Positions 24,276-33,436 of a stretch of DNA of 40,131 bases are shown piece by piece. Under the pieces are notes generated by a model, which ran no database searches, was not told the DNA's origin, and saw nothing but the letters and a program-made list of their open reading frames with translations. The position numbers and the translations under genes were made by a program. Source of the DNA: Sphingomonas asaccharolytica NBRC 15499 (GTDB taxonomy: Bacteria > Pseudomonadota > Alphaproteobacteria > Sphingomonadales > Sphingomonadaceae); the NCBI RefSeq assembly GCF_001598355.1, contig NZ_BCYU01000039.1, positions 1-40,131 on the forward strand, written 5' to 3'. The first letter of the stretch is position 1. Each line of letters opens with the position of its first letter.

Positions 24276-25511
24276 ATGGCCACCGCACTCGCCCCGCAAA
24301 AGAACCGCGCCGTCCAGGATGCGGTCCACCGCCACGACCATCTGACCAAGCAAGGCATCCTCGAACGCGCGTTCACCTTTGCGTTCCGCGGCCTGGTCTA
24401 TGCGCAGATCTGGGAAGATCCCTCGGTCGACATGGAAGCGCTGGCGATCCAGCCCGACAATCATGTCGTGACGATCGCCTCGGGCGGGTGCAACGCGCTC
24501 AGCTATCTGACCGCCAATCCGCGCCGGATCACCGCGGTCGACCTCAACACCGCGCATATCGCGCTCAACAAATTGAAGCTCGCGGCAGCGCGGCATTTGC
24601 CCGATTACGACGCCTTCCACCGCTTCTTCGCCGAAGCGAACACCAAGGCGAACATCGCGGCGTACAAAACCCATATCCGTCCGCATCTCGACGAGCCGAC
24701 GCGGCATTATTGGGAAAGCCGCGATCTGATCGGCCGCAGGCGGATCGGCGGGTTCGCCAAGGGGCTGTACAAGCGCGGACTGCTCGGCGGTTTCATCGGC
24801 GCGGCGCATATGCTGGCGCGGCTCCATGGGCTCGATCCCAAGGCGATCCTCAAGGCCAATACGATCGAGGAACAGCGCGAGATATTCGATCGCGAATATG
24901 CGCCCTTTTTCGACAAGGCGTTCGTGCGCTGGCTGACCGACCAACCCGCCTCGCTGTTCGGGCTCGGCATCCCGCCCGCGCAATATGAAGCGCTGGCGGG
25001 AGACGCCAAGATGGCGACGGTGCTGCGCGAGCGGCTCGAAAAGCTGGCTTGCGACTTCGATCTCAAGGACAATTATTTTGCCTGGCAGGCGTTCGGCCGC
25101 GGTTATGGCGAAGGACCGGAAGCGCCGCTGCCGCCCTATCTCCAGGCCGACAATTATGCCGATGTCGTCGATCGGCTCCACCGGATGGAAATCCTCCATT
25201 CCAACTACACCGATTTCCTCAGGCGTCAGCCCGATGCATCGCTCGACCGCTACATCCTGCTCGATGCGCAGGACTGGATGACCGACGAGCAATTGACCGA
25301 CCTCTGGACCGAGATCACGCGCACCGCGCGGCCGGGATCGCGAGTGCTGTTCCGCACCGCGGGCGAGCCGAGCATCCTGCCGGGCCGCGTGCCCGACGAC
25401 GTGCTCGGCCACTGGACTTATCGCGCCGAGGAATCGCTCGATTACACCCGACGCGATCGTTCCTCGATCTATGGCGGCGTGCATCTCTACGTGCTGGGGG
25501 ACGCCGCCTGA
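24276..25511 (+). CDS. btaA: BtaA: S-adenosylmethionine:diacylglycerol 3-amino-3-carboxypropyl transferase
   Basis: BtaA makes diacylglyceryl-homoserine, the first step of betaine-lipid (DGTS) synthesis. The 411-residue protein matches the DUF3419 family: FAFRGLVYAQIWEDPSVD near the N-terminus, the SAM-binding VVTIASGGCNALSYL and ITAVDLNTAHI. Further along are LFGLGIPPAQYEAL and the C-terminal FRTAGEPSILPGRV. AGGA precedes the ATG. btaB follows immediately, completing the two-gene pathway. A candidate Pho box upstream suggests induction in phosphate limitation, when phospholipids are replaced by phosphorus-free lipids. Confidence 0.92.
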   Translation: MATALAPQKNRAVQDAVHRHDHLTKQGILERAFTFAFRGLVYAQIWEDPSVDMEALAIQPDNHVVTIASGGCNALSYLTANPRRITAVDLNTAHIALNKLKLAAARHLPDYDAFHRFFAEANTKANIAAYKTHIRPHLDEPTRHYWESRDLIGRRRIGGFAKGLYKRGLLGGFIGAAHMLARLHGLDPKAILKANTIEEQREIFDREYAPFFDKAFVRWLTDQPASLFGLGIPPAQYEALAGDAKMATVLRERLEKLACDFDLKDNYFAWQAFGRGYGEGPEAPLPPYLQADNYADVVDRLHRMEILHSNYTDFLRRQPDASLDRYILLDAQDWMTDEQLTDLWTEITRTARPGSRVLFRTAGEPSILPGRVPDDVLGHWTYRAEESLDYTRRDRSSIYGGVHLYVLGDAA

Positions 25512-25534
25512 GCGAGCAGCCGCATGCGGCGCAG

Positions 25535-26146
25535 ATGGACGCGATCTATCGCTCCCAGCGCCACTTTTACGACCTCACCCGCAAATACTACCTGCTGGGA
25601 CGCGACGCGCTGATCGAGGGGCTCGCGCCCCCGCCGGGCGGCAGCGTGCTCGAAGCGGGGTGCGGCACCGGGCGCAATCTGATCGTCGCCGCGCGGCGCT
25701 GGCCCGACGCGCATTATTATGGCGTCGACATCTCCGAAGCGATGCTCGAGACCGCGCGTGCCAATGTCGCCAAGGCCGGGTTGAGCAACCGCATCACCTT
25801 CGCGCGCGGCGACGCGACCGCGTTCGATGCATTCGGCATGTTCGGCCGCGCCGAGTTCGACCGCGTATTCCAATCCTATACCTTATCGATGATCCCCGAC
25901 TGGACCGGCGCGATCCGCGAGGCGGCAGGCAAGCTCGCGCCCGGCGGACGGCTCGACATCGTCGACTTCGGCCAGCAGGAGCGCTTGCCGCGCTGGTTCC
26001 GCGCGATGCTGTTCGCCTGGCTCGCCAAGTTCGACGTCAGCCCGCGCGCCGAACTGTTCGACGTGGTGGACAAGATCGGGCTGAACGCGCAACACCGCGC
26101 GCTCTATCGTGGCTATGCCTGGAGCGCGCGCCTTACTCGTGACTGA
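25535..26146 (+). CDS. btaB: BtaB: methyltransferase completing DGTS betaine-lipid synthesis
   Basis: BtaB adds three methyl groups to diacylglyceryl-homoserine. The class I SAM motif is VLEAGCGTGRNLI, followed by the acidic YGVDIS. The opening YRSQRHFYDLTRKYYLLGRD is typical of BtaB. The ATG at 25535 is annotated, giving 203 residues. However, homologues usually begin about nine residues earlier, and a CTG at 25508 overlaps the btaA stop (CTGA) with a GGGGGA 8 bases before it, so the true start may be that CTG. The end overlaps trmJ by 8 bases. Confidence 0.9.
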   Translation: MDAIYRSQRHFYDLTRKYYLLGRDALIEGLAPPPGGSVLEAGCGTGRNLIVAARRWPDAHYYGVDISEAMLETARANVAKAGLSNRITFARGDATAFDAFGMFGRAEFDRVFQSYTLSMIPDWTGAIREAAGKLAPGGRLDIVDFGQQERLPRWFRAMLFAWLAKFDVSPRAELFDVVDKIGLNAQHRALYRGYAWSARLTRD

Positions 26147-26873
26147 GACTACAGACCTACATCAGCCGATTATCGTCCTCGTCCGTCCGCAGCTTGGTGA
26201 GAATATCGGCAAGGCGGCGCGCGCCATGCTCAATTTCGGGCTGACCGAGATGCGGCTGGTGGCCCCGCGCGACGGCTGGCCCAATCCGCAAGCGGGACCG
26301 GCGGCGTCGGGCGCCGATGCGGTGCTCGAACGCGCGCGGGTGTTCGACAGCGTCGCCGAGGCGGTCGCCGATTGTCCGCATGTCTATGCGACGACCGTTC
26401 GCAAGCGCGGCGTCACCAAGCCTGTGGTGACTCCCGAAACCGCGGCGCGCGAGATCCACGGCCAGCCCGGCCGCTCAGCGATCCTGTTCGGTCCCGAACG
26501 CTCGGGACTCGAAACCGACGACGTCGCGGTGGCGCGGACGATCGTCACCGTGCCGATCAATCCCGAATTCGGCAGCCTCAATCTCGCCCAGGCAGTGATC
26601 CTGGTCGCGTACGAATGGTCGAAGGGCGTGGCGCTGGCCCAGCCGACCGACACCGACCTGCCGCTGCCGGCGCCGCAAGAAGAACTCGACGGCATGATCG
26701 GCCAACTCGACGCGATGCTCGAAGGCGCCGGTTTCTATTTCCCACCCGACCGCGTGCCGACAACGAAGCGAACATTGCGCACCTTGCTGACCAAGCCTGG
26801 CTGGTCGAGTCAGGAAGTGCGGACGTTGCGCGGCGTCTTGTCCGCCCTTGCCCATCCACGTCAGCGAGGCTGA
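26139..26873 (+). CDS. trmJ: TrmJ-like tRNA 2'-O-methyltransferase (SPOUT)
   Basis: This methylates the 2'-O of residue 32 in tRNA anticodon loops using SAM. The SPOUT trefoil-knot motifs are present: RPQLGENIGKAARAMLNFGL (motif 1), LFGPERSGLETDD (motif 2) and NPEFGSLNLAQAV (motif 3). A C-terminal helical extension of about 80 residues fits TrmJ rather than short TrmH relatives. The GTG at 26139 is used, giving an 8-base overlap with the btaB stop; a GTG at 26109 and an ATG at 26115 are alternatives. Confidence 0.9.
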   Translation: MTETTDLHQPIIVLVRPQLGENIGKAARAMLNFGLTEMRLVAPRDGWPNPQAGPAASGADAVLERARVFDSVAEAVADCPHVYATTVRKRGVTKPVVTPETAAREIHGQPGRSAILFGPERSGLETDDVAVARTIVTVPINPEFGSLNLAQAVILVAYEWSKGVALAQPTDTDLPLPAPQEELDGMIGQLDAMLEGAGFYFPPDRVPTTKRTLRTLLTKPGWSSQEVRTLRGVLSALAHPRQRG

Positions 26874-26950
26874 CGTTTTGACTTTCTTCGTGGCGCCGGA
26901 ATCGATAGAGCTGCGAACCAAGTAATAGACTCATCCACTCGGAGTTCTGC

Positions 26951-27247
26951 ATGCGTTTCAAGATGATGACGGCTGCCGGCCTTGTGTTGCTTGCTGTTCC
27001 AGCCTTCGCCCAGACCAGCGACCCGGCGCCGCAACCGGCACCCAAGCCGAAGAAGGAAAAGAAGATCTGTCGTCCGCTCGAACCGTATCCGGGGTCGAAC
27101 ATGATGCGCAGTTCGTGCCACACCAAGGACGAATGGGCGAAGATCGATGGCACTGGCGTTGACCCGGACGTCAACAATCGCCCACTCCCCGGCGTGCGGT
27201 CGGGCGACGGCATCACGTCGGGCACCGGCGCCTCGGACGCGCATTGA
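26951..27247 (+). CDS. Small secreted protein of the KKICR/CHTK type
   Basis: This 98-residue protein has a signal peptide ending in VPAFAQ. Next come a Pro/Lys-rich linker and a short domain with KKICRPLEPYPGSNM and SSCHTKDEWAKID. The two Cys residues about 19 apart probably form a disulfide in the periplasm. Short proteins with a Lys-Lys-x-Cys-Arg then Cys-His-Thr-Lys-x-Glu-Trp pattern are common in sphingomonads; no function is known to me. GGAG lies 7 bases before the ATG. A degenerate relative follows directly. Confidence 0.75.
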   Translation: MRFKMMTAAGLVLLAVPAFAQTSDPAPQPAPKPKKEKKICRPLEPYPGSNMMRSSCHTKDEWAKIDGTGVDPDVNNRPLPGVRSGDGITSGTGASDAH

Positions 27248-27272
27248 TCGTTCATCATTCGGGGAAAACATC

Positions 27273-27500
27273 GTGCTCCAGTTCAGGTTCGCCCCGCTGA
27301 TCGTGGGCTCCATATTAATCGCCACTCCAGCATTCTAGCAGAACAGCACCGAGCCTGCTGCCGCGCCCGCCCCCGTCAGAGAAAAGAAGATCTGTCGTCG
27401 CGACGGCCCGGCCACAGGTTCCATTCTCAGCGGCCACGTGACGTGTCATAGCAAGACCGAGCGGGCGGGGATGGACGCCGCGAAGTCGCGCGGAGCCGAT
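27273..27500 (+). pseudogene. Decayed tandem paralogue of the KKICR/CHTK secreted protein
   Basis: Reading from GTG 27273, the frame gives a signal-peptide-like start (FAPLIVGSILIATPAF) and then a TAG at 27336-27338. The same frame continues past the stop as QNSTEPAAAPAPVREKKICR, then GSILSGHVTCHSKTERAGMD. This parallels the intact gene upstream (KKICR, then GS, then CHTK-E-W). The stop replaces the residue at the signal-peptidase site. The similarity fades after about 27500, and the original 3' end cannot be placed. Confidence 0.65.
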
Positions 27501-27560
27501 GAACTGCTCAGGCGCTCACGGGTAAATATAGGCGGGGCTAGCCGCGAGCGGCCCCTGGGC

Positions 27561-27588
27561 TTGACTCGGGCGGGCGTCTCTGTAACAG
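27561..27588 (+). promoter_or_regulatory. Probable promoter of rpsD
   Basis: TTGACT (27561-27566) and TAACAG (27583-27588) are separated by 16 bases, about 136 bases before the rpsD start. The gap between this and rpsD contains the hairpin at 27675-27694. Confidence 0.4.
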
Positions 27589-27674
27589 GCGCGCCCTTCG
27601 CAAACGGCCCCGCACTTCCGGTGAAGCGGTGGCCCTGCCGATCTCCTGATCTCAGCAGAGCGATGACCGGAATT

Positions 27675-27694
27675 AGCGCCGCCTTCGGGCGGCG
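27675..27694 (+). other. UUCG-capped hairpin in the rpsD leader
   Basis: GCGCCGCC and GGCGGCGT close on a TTCG tetraloop, followed by CGTTGTTGG, a weak T-rich tail. It lies about 30 bases before the rpsD ATG and resembles the leader hairpin of rpmG. It could be a terminator-like attenuator or an S4-binding structure; neither is shown by the sequence. Confidence 0.5.
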
Positions 27695-27723
27695 TCGTTG
27701 TTGGCAATTGCAAAGGAATATTT

Positions 27724-28338
27724 ATGTCGAAGCGCTCCAGCGCCAAGCACAAGCTCGACCGCCGGATGGGCGAGAACATCTGGGGTCGTCCCAAGTCCCC
27801 GGTGAACAAGCGCGAATACGGCCCCGGCCAGCACGGTCAGCGCCGCAAGGGAAAGATGTCCGACTTCGGCATCCAGCTGCGCGCCAAGCAGAAGCTCAAG
27901 GGCTATTACGGCGACGTCACCGAGAAGCAGTTCCGGCATTGCTATCACGAGGCCGCCCGGATGAAGGGCGATACCTCGCAGAATCTGATCGGCCTGCTCG
28001 AACAGCGCCTCGACATGATCGTCTATCGCGCCAAGTTCGCCCCGACGATCTTCGCCGCGCGTCAGCTGGTCAGCCATGGCCATATCCGCGTCAACGGCGT
28101 GAAGTGCAACATCGCGTCGCGCCGCTGCTTCGTCGGTGACGAGATCACGCTGGGCACCAAGGCCAAGGAAATGGCGCTGGTGATGGAAGCGCAGCAGCTC
28201 GCCGAGCGCGACATTCCCGATTACGTCTCGCCGGACGGCAATGCGAAGGTGACCTTCACTCGCGTGCCGACCCTCGACGAGGTGCCGTATCCGGTGAAGA
28301 TGGAACCGAATCTGGTCGTCGAATTCTATTCGCGCTGA
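27724..28338 (+). CDS. rpsD: 30S ribosomal protein S4
   Basis: S4 is a primary binding protein of the small ribosomal subunit. The 204-residue protein has the normal length, with [20 protein letters not shown] at the start, [15 protein letters not shown], the S4 RNA-binding domain ([20 protein letters not shown] and [11 protein letters not shown]) and the end NLVVEFYSR. There are no zinc-binding Cys clusters. It is a single-gene unit with a strong terminator, away from the main ribosomal operons, as is usual in alphaproteobacteria. Confidence 0.97.
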   Translation: MSKRSSAKHKLDRRMGENIWGRPKSPVNKREYGPGQHGQRRKGKMSDFGIQLRAKQKLKGYYGDVTEKQFRHCYHEAARMKGDTSQNLIGLLEQRLDMIVYRAKFAPTIFAARQLVSHGHIRVNGVKCNIASRRCFVGDEITLGTKAKEMALVMEAQQLAERDIPDYVSPDGNAKVTFTRVPTLDEVPYPVKMEPNLVVEFYSR

Positions 28339-28385
28339 TAACACGGATCGGCGTGAGCTGATCCGGACGACATCGTCGATATACG

Positions 28386-28415
28386 AAAGGGCGGTCCCTA
28401 TGGGGCCGCCCTTTT
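28386..28415 (+). terminator. Rho-independent terminator of rpsD
   Basis: AAAGGGCGG (28386-28394) pairs with CCGCCCTTT (28406-28414), followed by T; the loop can extend the stem further (CCC/GGG). Confidence 0.85.
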
Positions 28416-28529
28416 GCGTTGACGGATAAACATTCTAGGACCGTCCGAAGTTCTGTTGTGTGGTTGAGAGCGCCGACCCGCCAGTTGGTGTCGCGAAACG
28501 GACCAACCGGCCGACGGCAATGGGGAAAT

Positions 28530-29576
28530 GTGATCGATATCCTGCAACGATATCCGGACGTCGCGGGCGAGCCGCTCGCCATGGCGATGCTGTGCCAGGC
28601 GCTCAAGACGAAGGGCATTGCCGGCGACGCTTATGCGCTCGGGCTGGCTGCGGTGACGGCGGCGCCCGGCGATACCGATGTGCGCGACCTTGTCCGCGCG
28701 GCACTGTCGGCAGGCGTGCCGCACTGGCATGCGCCGATGCTGCGCGACGGCCCCCGCAACGCTTGCTATTCCCAGGCGATCGCCCGGCTGGTGACCCCGG
28801 GAATGCGCGTATTGGAGATCGGTACGGGGGCCGGACTGCTGTCGCTGCTCGCCGCCCGAGCCGGCGCCGAGGTCATCACTTGCGAAGCCAATCCGGTGAT
28901 CGCGGCGGCGGCGCGCGAGATCGCGCGGCGCAACGGGCTGGGCGATCGCATCACCGTCATTTCCAAATATTCGACCGAGCTGGAAATAGGGCAGGATCTG
29001 GCGGAGCCGGCCGACCTGCTGATGTCCGAATTGTTCGACGACGCGTTGTTTGGCGATGACATCGTCCAGGTGATGGCCGATGCACGCGGGCGGCTGATCC
29101 GGCGTGACGCGCCGATCCTGCCACCGCGCGCCGAATTGCGTTGCGCGCTCGTCGCGCTCGATCATCCGGCAGAATGGCCGCTCGGCATGGTGGAGGGCTT
29201 CGACATGTCGCCCTTCAATCTGCTTGCCGCCCCTTCTCCGGCAGTGTTGCGCGCGCGCACCGATGGCGCCACCCGGCGGTCACGCCCGACGAGCCTGCTC
29301 GCGATGGACTTCGAGGCGCCGACCTTCGGCCCGACCCAAGAAACTGCGGTGCTGATTTCCGATGGCGGCGTGATCCATGGCGTAGCGCAGTGGCTGCGAG
29401 TCGATTTCGGCGCAGCGGTCACGTTCGAAAACAGCCCATTCGACGAGTCGCGGTCACACTGGGGCGCGCCGATCCATCCCCTGTCTGAACCGATCGAGAC
29501 AGTGGCGGGCGACGCGATCGAGGTGACCGCGCGGCTGGTAGCGGCACAATTGCTGATCAGCGCGCGGCGCGCCTGA
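28530..29576 (+). CDS. PRMT-like class I SAM-dependent methyltransferase
   Basis: This is a SAM-dependent methyltransferase resembling protein arginine methyltransferases (PRMT7-like). SAM motif I is VLEIGTGAGLLSLLAARAGA, followed by TCEANP. The SELFDDALFGDD stretch sits where PRMTs have their double-E loop. The C-terminal half is a beta-rich domain as in PRMTs. The frame is open from a TTG at 28419, but that N-terminus is Arg-rich, unlike a folded domain, and begins next to the rpsD terminator. The GTG at 28530 has GGGGA 5 bases upstream. The substrate is unknown. Confidence 0.78.
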   Translation: MIDILQRYPDVAGEPLAMAMLCQALKTKGIAGDAYALGLAAVTAAPGDTDVRDLVRAALSAGVPHWHAPMLRDGPRNACYSQAIARLVTPGMRVLEIGTGAGLLSLLAARAGAEVITCEANPVIAAAAREIARRNGLGDRITVISKYSTELEIGQDLAEPADLLMSELFDDALFGDDIVQVMADARGRLIRRDAPILPPRAELRCALVALDHPAEWPLGMVEGFDMSPFNLLAAPSPAVLRARTDGATRRSRPTSLLAMDFEAPTFGPTQETAVLISDGGVIHGVAQWLRVDFGAAVTFENSPFDESRSHWGAPIHPLSEPIETVAGDAIEVTARLVAAQLLISARRA

Positions 29577-29590
29577 CCCAACGCACCGCG

Positions 29591-31576
29591 TTACAACCCC
29601 ATCGCGTTGCGCAGGAAGGCGTCGGCCTTGCCAAGCATCGTCGTGCGCGCCGTATCGTCATCGAGTTGGTGGTCGAGTCCCTTGAACTCGACCAACTCGA
29701 CCTTGCCACCCGCACCCTTGATCTTGCCGGCCATCAATCGCGACTCGCCAATGCCGACATTGGTATCGCGATCGCCGTGGAACAGCAGCACCGACGCCTT
29801 GATCTTGCCCGCATTGTGCGCCGGCGAGCCTTCGTCGACCCATGGACCGTGGCCGATCAGCGCGTCGACTTGAGGGAAATTGGTGAAGTTGCGCGACTCG
29901 TCTCGTAACGTGTCCAGATCGGTGACCGGCGCGACGGCGACGATGGCCTTGAACAGATCGGGGTCGAGCACCGACGATTGCAACGCGGCATAGCCACCAT
30001 AAGACCAACCGACGATCGCGAGCTTCCTGGGATTGGCGATGCCGGATTTGACCAGCCAGCGCCCGGCATCGTTGACGTCGCCGATCGAGGTCCGCCACGA
30101 CTGGAACCCGTTCTTCTGGTACCAGGCGTCGCCATAGCCGGTCGATCCGCGGAAATTGGGTTGGATCACCGCATAACCGCGCGCCGCGAAATATTGCGAG
30201 AGCCAGTCGAATCCCCATTCATCGCGCGCGCCCGGGCCGCCATGCGGCATCACGATCGCGGGCAGGTTCTTGCCGTCGCTTCCCGCCGGCAGCGTCAGAT
30301 AGGCGGGAATATTGCTGCCGTCCGCGGCCTGATAGGTGATCGGCTTGACCGTCGCCAGCTTGATGCCATCGAGGCCGGGCCGCGACGCCAGCACTTCCGC
30401 CATAGATCGCGTCTTCTTGTCGAACAGGTAATAGCGCCCGGGGTCGATGTCGCTGTTTGCGAACAGCAACAATTTGCTTTCGTCCGCACTGGCATCGATG
30501 AACGTGATAATCTTGCCCGGCAGTGCCTTGCCCAGCGCCGCACGCAACGTCTTCAGCGTGGGGTCGAAGAAATCCGCCTGGCGGCGATCGGTGACAAAGG
30601 TCGCTCCGACCACACGATTCTGCCGGCCTACCTCGATCAGATCGTCGATATCGACGTCAGCCCGCGACAAGATGAGCTTCTTGGTCATGCTGCCATCGAG
30701 CGCGATGCTGTAGAGCGCAGTTCGACCGTCCTGATTTTCGAAGCCGTAGGCGACGTTGAGCGCTCGATCGACGGCGTAGGGCACGAAACCCACCGTTTGT
30801 CCGCCGACGATCGTTACCGTCGTGAGCGGCTTCCATGCGCGACTGTCGGCGGTCCGGTAGGAATAGATGATCTTGCCCGAATCGTATCCCGAACTGGTTT
30901 TCGGCTGAATGCCCATGACGCGAACGCTGCCCTGGCCGTCGCTGATATAGTCGACCGCGCTCTCGCGCGCCGGTTCGATCTGTTTGCGTGATAGCGAGCC
31001 CGTATCGATCAGCTCGACACCCAATCCCGCCTGACTTTCGGCGATATGCGTTCCGGTGGAAGCTTCGGGAACGTAAAGCCGGGTCATCAACGCCGATCCA
31101 TTACCTCCGGCGCCCCAGTCGATCAGCGAGCCGCCATTCTGCATGAGTCCCAACGCGCGATCGCTGGTCCGCGCGCTCAGCAGCTTGAGGTTCTTGCCAT
31201 CCGAATCGACCGCGATGATCCGCGAAAAACCGAGCCGGTCGCCATCGACATTGGTAGTAATGAGAATGCGGCAGATCAGCCGCGTGTCGGTCGACCAATG
31301 GCAATCGACCAGCTTGTCCGGATTTCCGGTGGAATTGGCGATGGCTTTCAGGTCACCGCCCTTGACCAGATCGCCGATCATTAATGCCGAGCCCCTGCCC
31401 TTGGTGGGCTGGATGATCGCCACCTTGGTGCCATCCGGCGACAGGCTGATCTGATGCACTGCTTCGCGCGCACCAAAGGCTCCGGCGAGATCGTCGCCCG
31501 ATTTAGCCGGTGAATCCTGCGCCGCGGCGACGAGCGGCGCCAGGCCAAATGCCAACGCCAAGCAAAATTTACGCAT
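29591..31576 (-). CDS. Exported S9-family (prolyl-oligopeptidase) peptidase
   Basis: This 661-residue serine peptidase cuts short peptides or acyl-aminoacyl substrates, probably in the periplasm. A signal peptide (KFCLALAFGLAPLVAAAQ) is followed by a beta-propeller domain (about 30-400) and an alpha/beta-hydrolase domain. The catalytic triad is visible: Ser525 in GWSYGGY, Asp604 in HGDRDTNVG and His636 in GLDHQ. The oxyanion region HGGPGARDEWGFDWLSQYFA is also present. The ATG at 31576 has GGGGGA before it and starts directly at the signal peptide. It is divergent from the M28 peptidase gene. Confidence 0.92.
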   Translation of the reverse strand: MRKFCLALAFGLAPLVAAAQDSPAKSGDDLAGAFGAREAVHQISLSPDGTKVAIIQPTKGRGSALMIGDLVKGGDLKAIANSTGNPDKLVDCHWSTDTRLICRILITTNVDGDRLGFSRIIAVDSDGKNLKLLSARTSDRALGLMQNGGSLIDWGAGGNGSALMTRLYVPEASTGTHIAESQAGLGVELIDTGSLSRKQIEPARESAVDYISDGQGSVRVMGIQPKTSSGYDSGKIIYSYRTADSRAWKPLTTVTIVGGQTVGFVPYAVDRALNVAYGFENQDGRTALYSIALDGSMTKKLILSRADVDIDDLIEVGRQNRVVGATFVTDRRQADFFDPTLKTLRAALGKALPGKIITFIDASADESKLLLFANSDIDPGRYYLFDKKTRSMAEVLASRPGLDGIKLATVKPITYQAADGSNIPAYLTLPAGSDGKNLPAIVMPHGGPGARDEWGFDWLSQYFAARGYAVIQPNFRGSTGYGDAWYQKNGFQSWRTSIGDVNDAGRWLVKSGIANPRKLAIVGWSYGGYAALQSSVLDPDLFKAIVAVAPVTDLDTLRDESRNFTNFPQVDALIGHGPWVDEGSPAHNAGKIKASVLLFHGDRDTNVGIGESRLMAGKIKGAGGKVELVEFKGLDHQLDDDTARTTMLGKADAFLRNAMGL

Positions 31577-31754
31577 AAGTCCCCCAACTCCCTGTTGTAG
31601 CGATGGATAACCGTGACGCTGGACTTCGCAAGGAACGAGTACCATCTACGCCGGCCTTTCACCCCATATCGGATCGAATAGGTGGGACAGCGGCCGCGAA
31701 CCTGGAGCCGCGGCGCCCGACGCTCGGGGACATGTCCGGCTTGCACCCTTCGCG

Positions 31755-31775
31755 GGCCGCTGTCAGACAGCGGCC
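31755..31775. promoter_or_regulatory. 21-base palindrome in the divergent peptidase intergenic region
   Basis: GGCCGCTGTC and GACAGCGGCC are exactly inverted around a single A. A further copy of GACAGCGGCC is at 31686-31695. The palindrome lies 21 bases before the M28 start. It could be an operator shared by the divergent S9 and M28 genes, or a mRNA leader hairpin. Confidence 0.4.
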
Positions 31776-31796
31776 ATCTCAACCGAAAGGTCACCG

Positions 31797-33436
31797 ATGC
31801 GTCGTCTCGTCCTGTCTCTCGCCGCGCTGGCCGCGGCGCCCGTTTTTGCCCAGTCGGGCGCGCCCGCCATCTCGGTCGATACGCTCAAGGACGTCACCAA
31901 AACGCTGTCCTCCGATGCATTCGAAGGACGTGCGCCGACCACGCCGGCGGAGGACAAGACCGTCGCCTATATGGTCGAGCGGATGAAGGCGGCGGGGTTG
32001 AAGCCCGGCAATGAAGGCAGCTGGTTCCAGGACGTGCCGATGGTCCAGATGACTGCCGAGAACATGACGCCGATGACCTTCACCGGCGGCAAGGCCCCGG
32101 TCAGTCTGGTCTATCGCGACGACATGGTGGTCTCGACCTATCGGGTTACGCCCAAGATCGACGTCCGCAATTCGGACGTCGTCTTCGTCGGTTATGGCAT
32201 CAACGCCCCCGAAAAGGGCTGGAACGATTATGCCGGGATCGACGTGAAGGGCAAGACGGTCGTCGTGCTGATCAACGACCCCGACTGGCAGGCACCGAAC
32301 AATCAGGGCCTCTTCGACGGCAAGGCAATGACCTATTATGGCCGCTGGACTTACAAGTTCGAAGAAGCGGCGCGCCAAGGCGCCGCTGCGGTGATCATCG
32401 TCCACGATACCGATCCCGCCGCTTATGGCTGGGGCGTGGTGCGGTCGAGCTGGTCGGGCGCGCAGCTCGAGCTCGATGAAAAGGGCAACCATATGGACCA
32501 GAGCCAGGCGATCGGCTGGATGCAGCTCGCCAAGGCCAAGCAGGTGTTCGCCAGCGGCGGCAAGGATTTCGACCAGCTCCAGGCAGCGGCCAAGGTCAAG
32601 GGATTCAAGGCCGTCCCGCTCGGGGTCAAATTCTCGGTCGGCTTCACCAACACGATCAAACGCCAGGCGTCGAAGAACGTCATCGGTATGCTGCCCGGAA
32701 CCGAACGACCCGACGAAACGGTCGTCTATTCGGCACATTGGGACCATCTCGGCCACTGCACCCCGGTCAAAGGCGACGACATCTGCAACGGTGCACTCGA
32801 CAATGCTTCGGGCTCGGCCGGCCTGATCGCATTGGCGGAAGCGCAGGCGAAGGCTGGCCCGGCTAAAAGGACGATGGTTTTCCTCTCGGTCACTGCCGAG
32901 GAATCGGGACTGCTCGGGTCCAAATATTATGCCGAACACCCAGTCTTCCCGCTCGCCAAGACGGTCGGCGGGGTCAACATGGACGGATTGAACGTGATCG
33001 GCCCGGCCAAGGACTTCGTCGTCACCGGTTTCGGCAAGTCCGAGCTCGAAGACCTGATGAAGCCATTGGTCGAGGCGCAGGGCCGGGTGATGAAGCCCGA
33101 ACCCAATCCCGAACGCGGTGGCTATTTCCGCTCCGATCATTTCAGCTTCGCCAGGCTCGGCGTGCCGATGTTCGACGGCGGATCGGGCGAGGATCTGGTC
33201 GATGGCGGCGTCGCCAAGGGTCATGCCGCGACGCTCGACTATATCGAGAACCGCTATCACAAGCCGCAGGACGAATATGATCCCAATTGGAACTGGGCCG
33301 GCGCGGTGCAGGACCTGACGCTCTATTATCAGTTCGGACGCCAACTCGCCGACACGCCGGTTTGGCCGAATTGGTACAAGGCCGCCGAATTCCGCGCGAT
33401 CCGCGACCGGTCCCGCGCCGGGGCGCGCTCCGGCCA

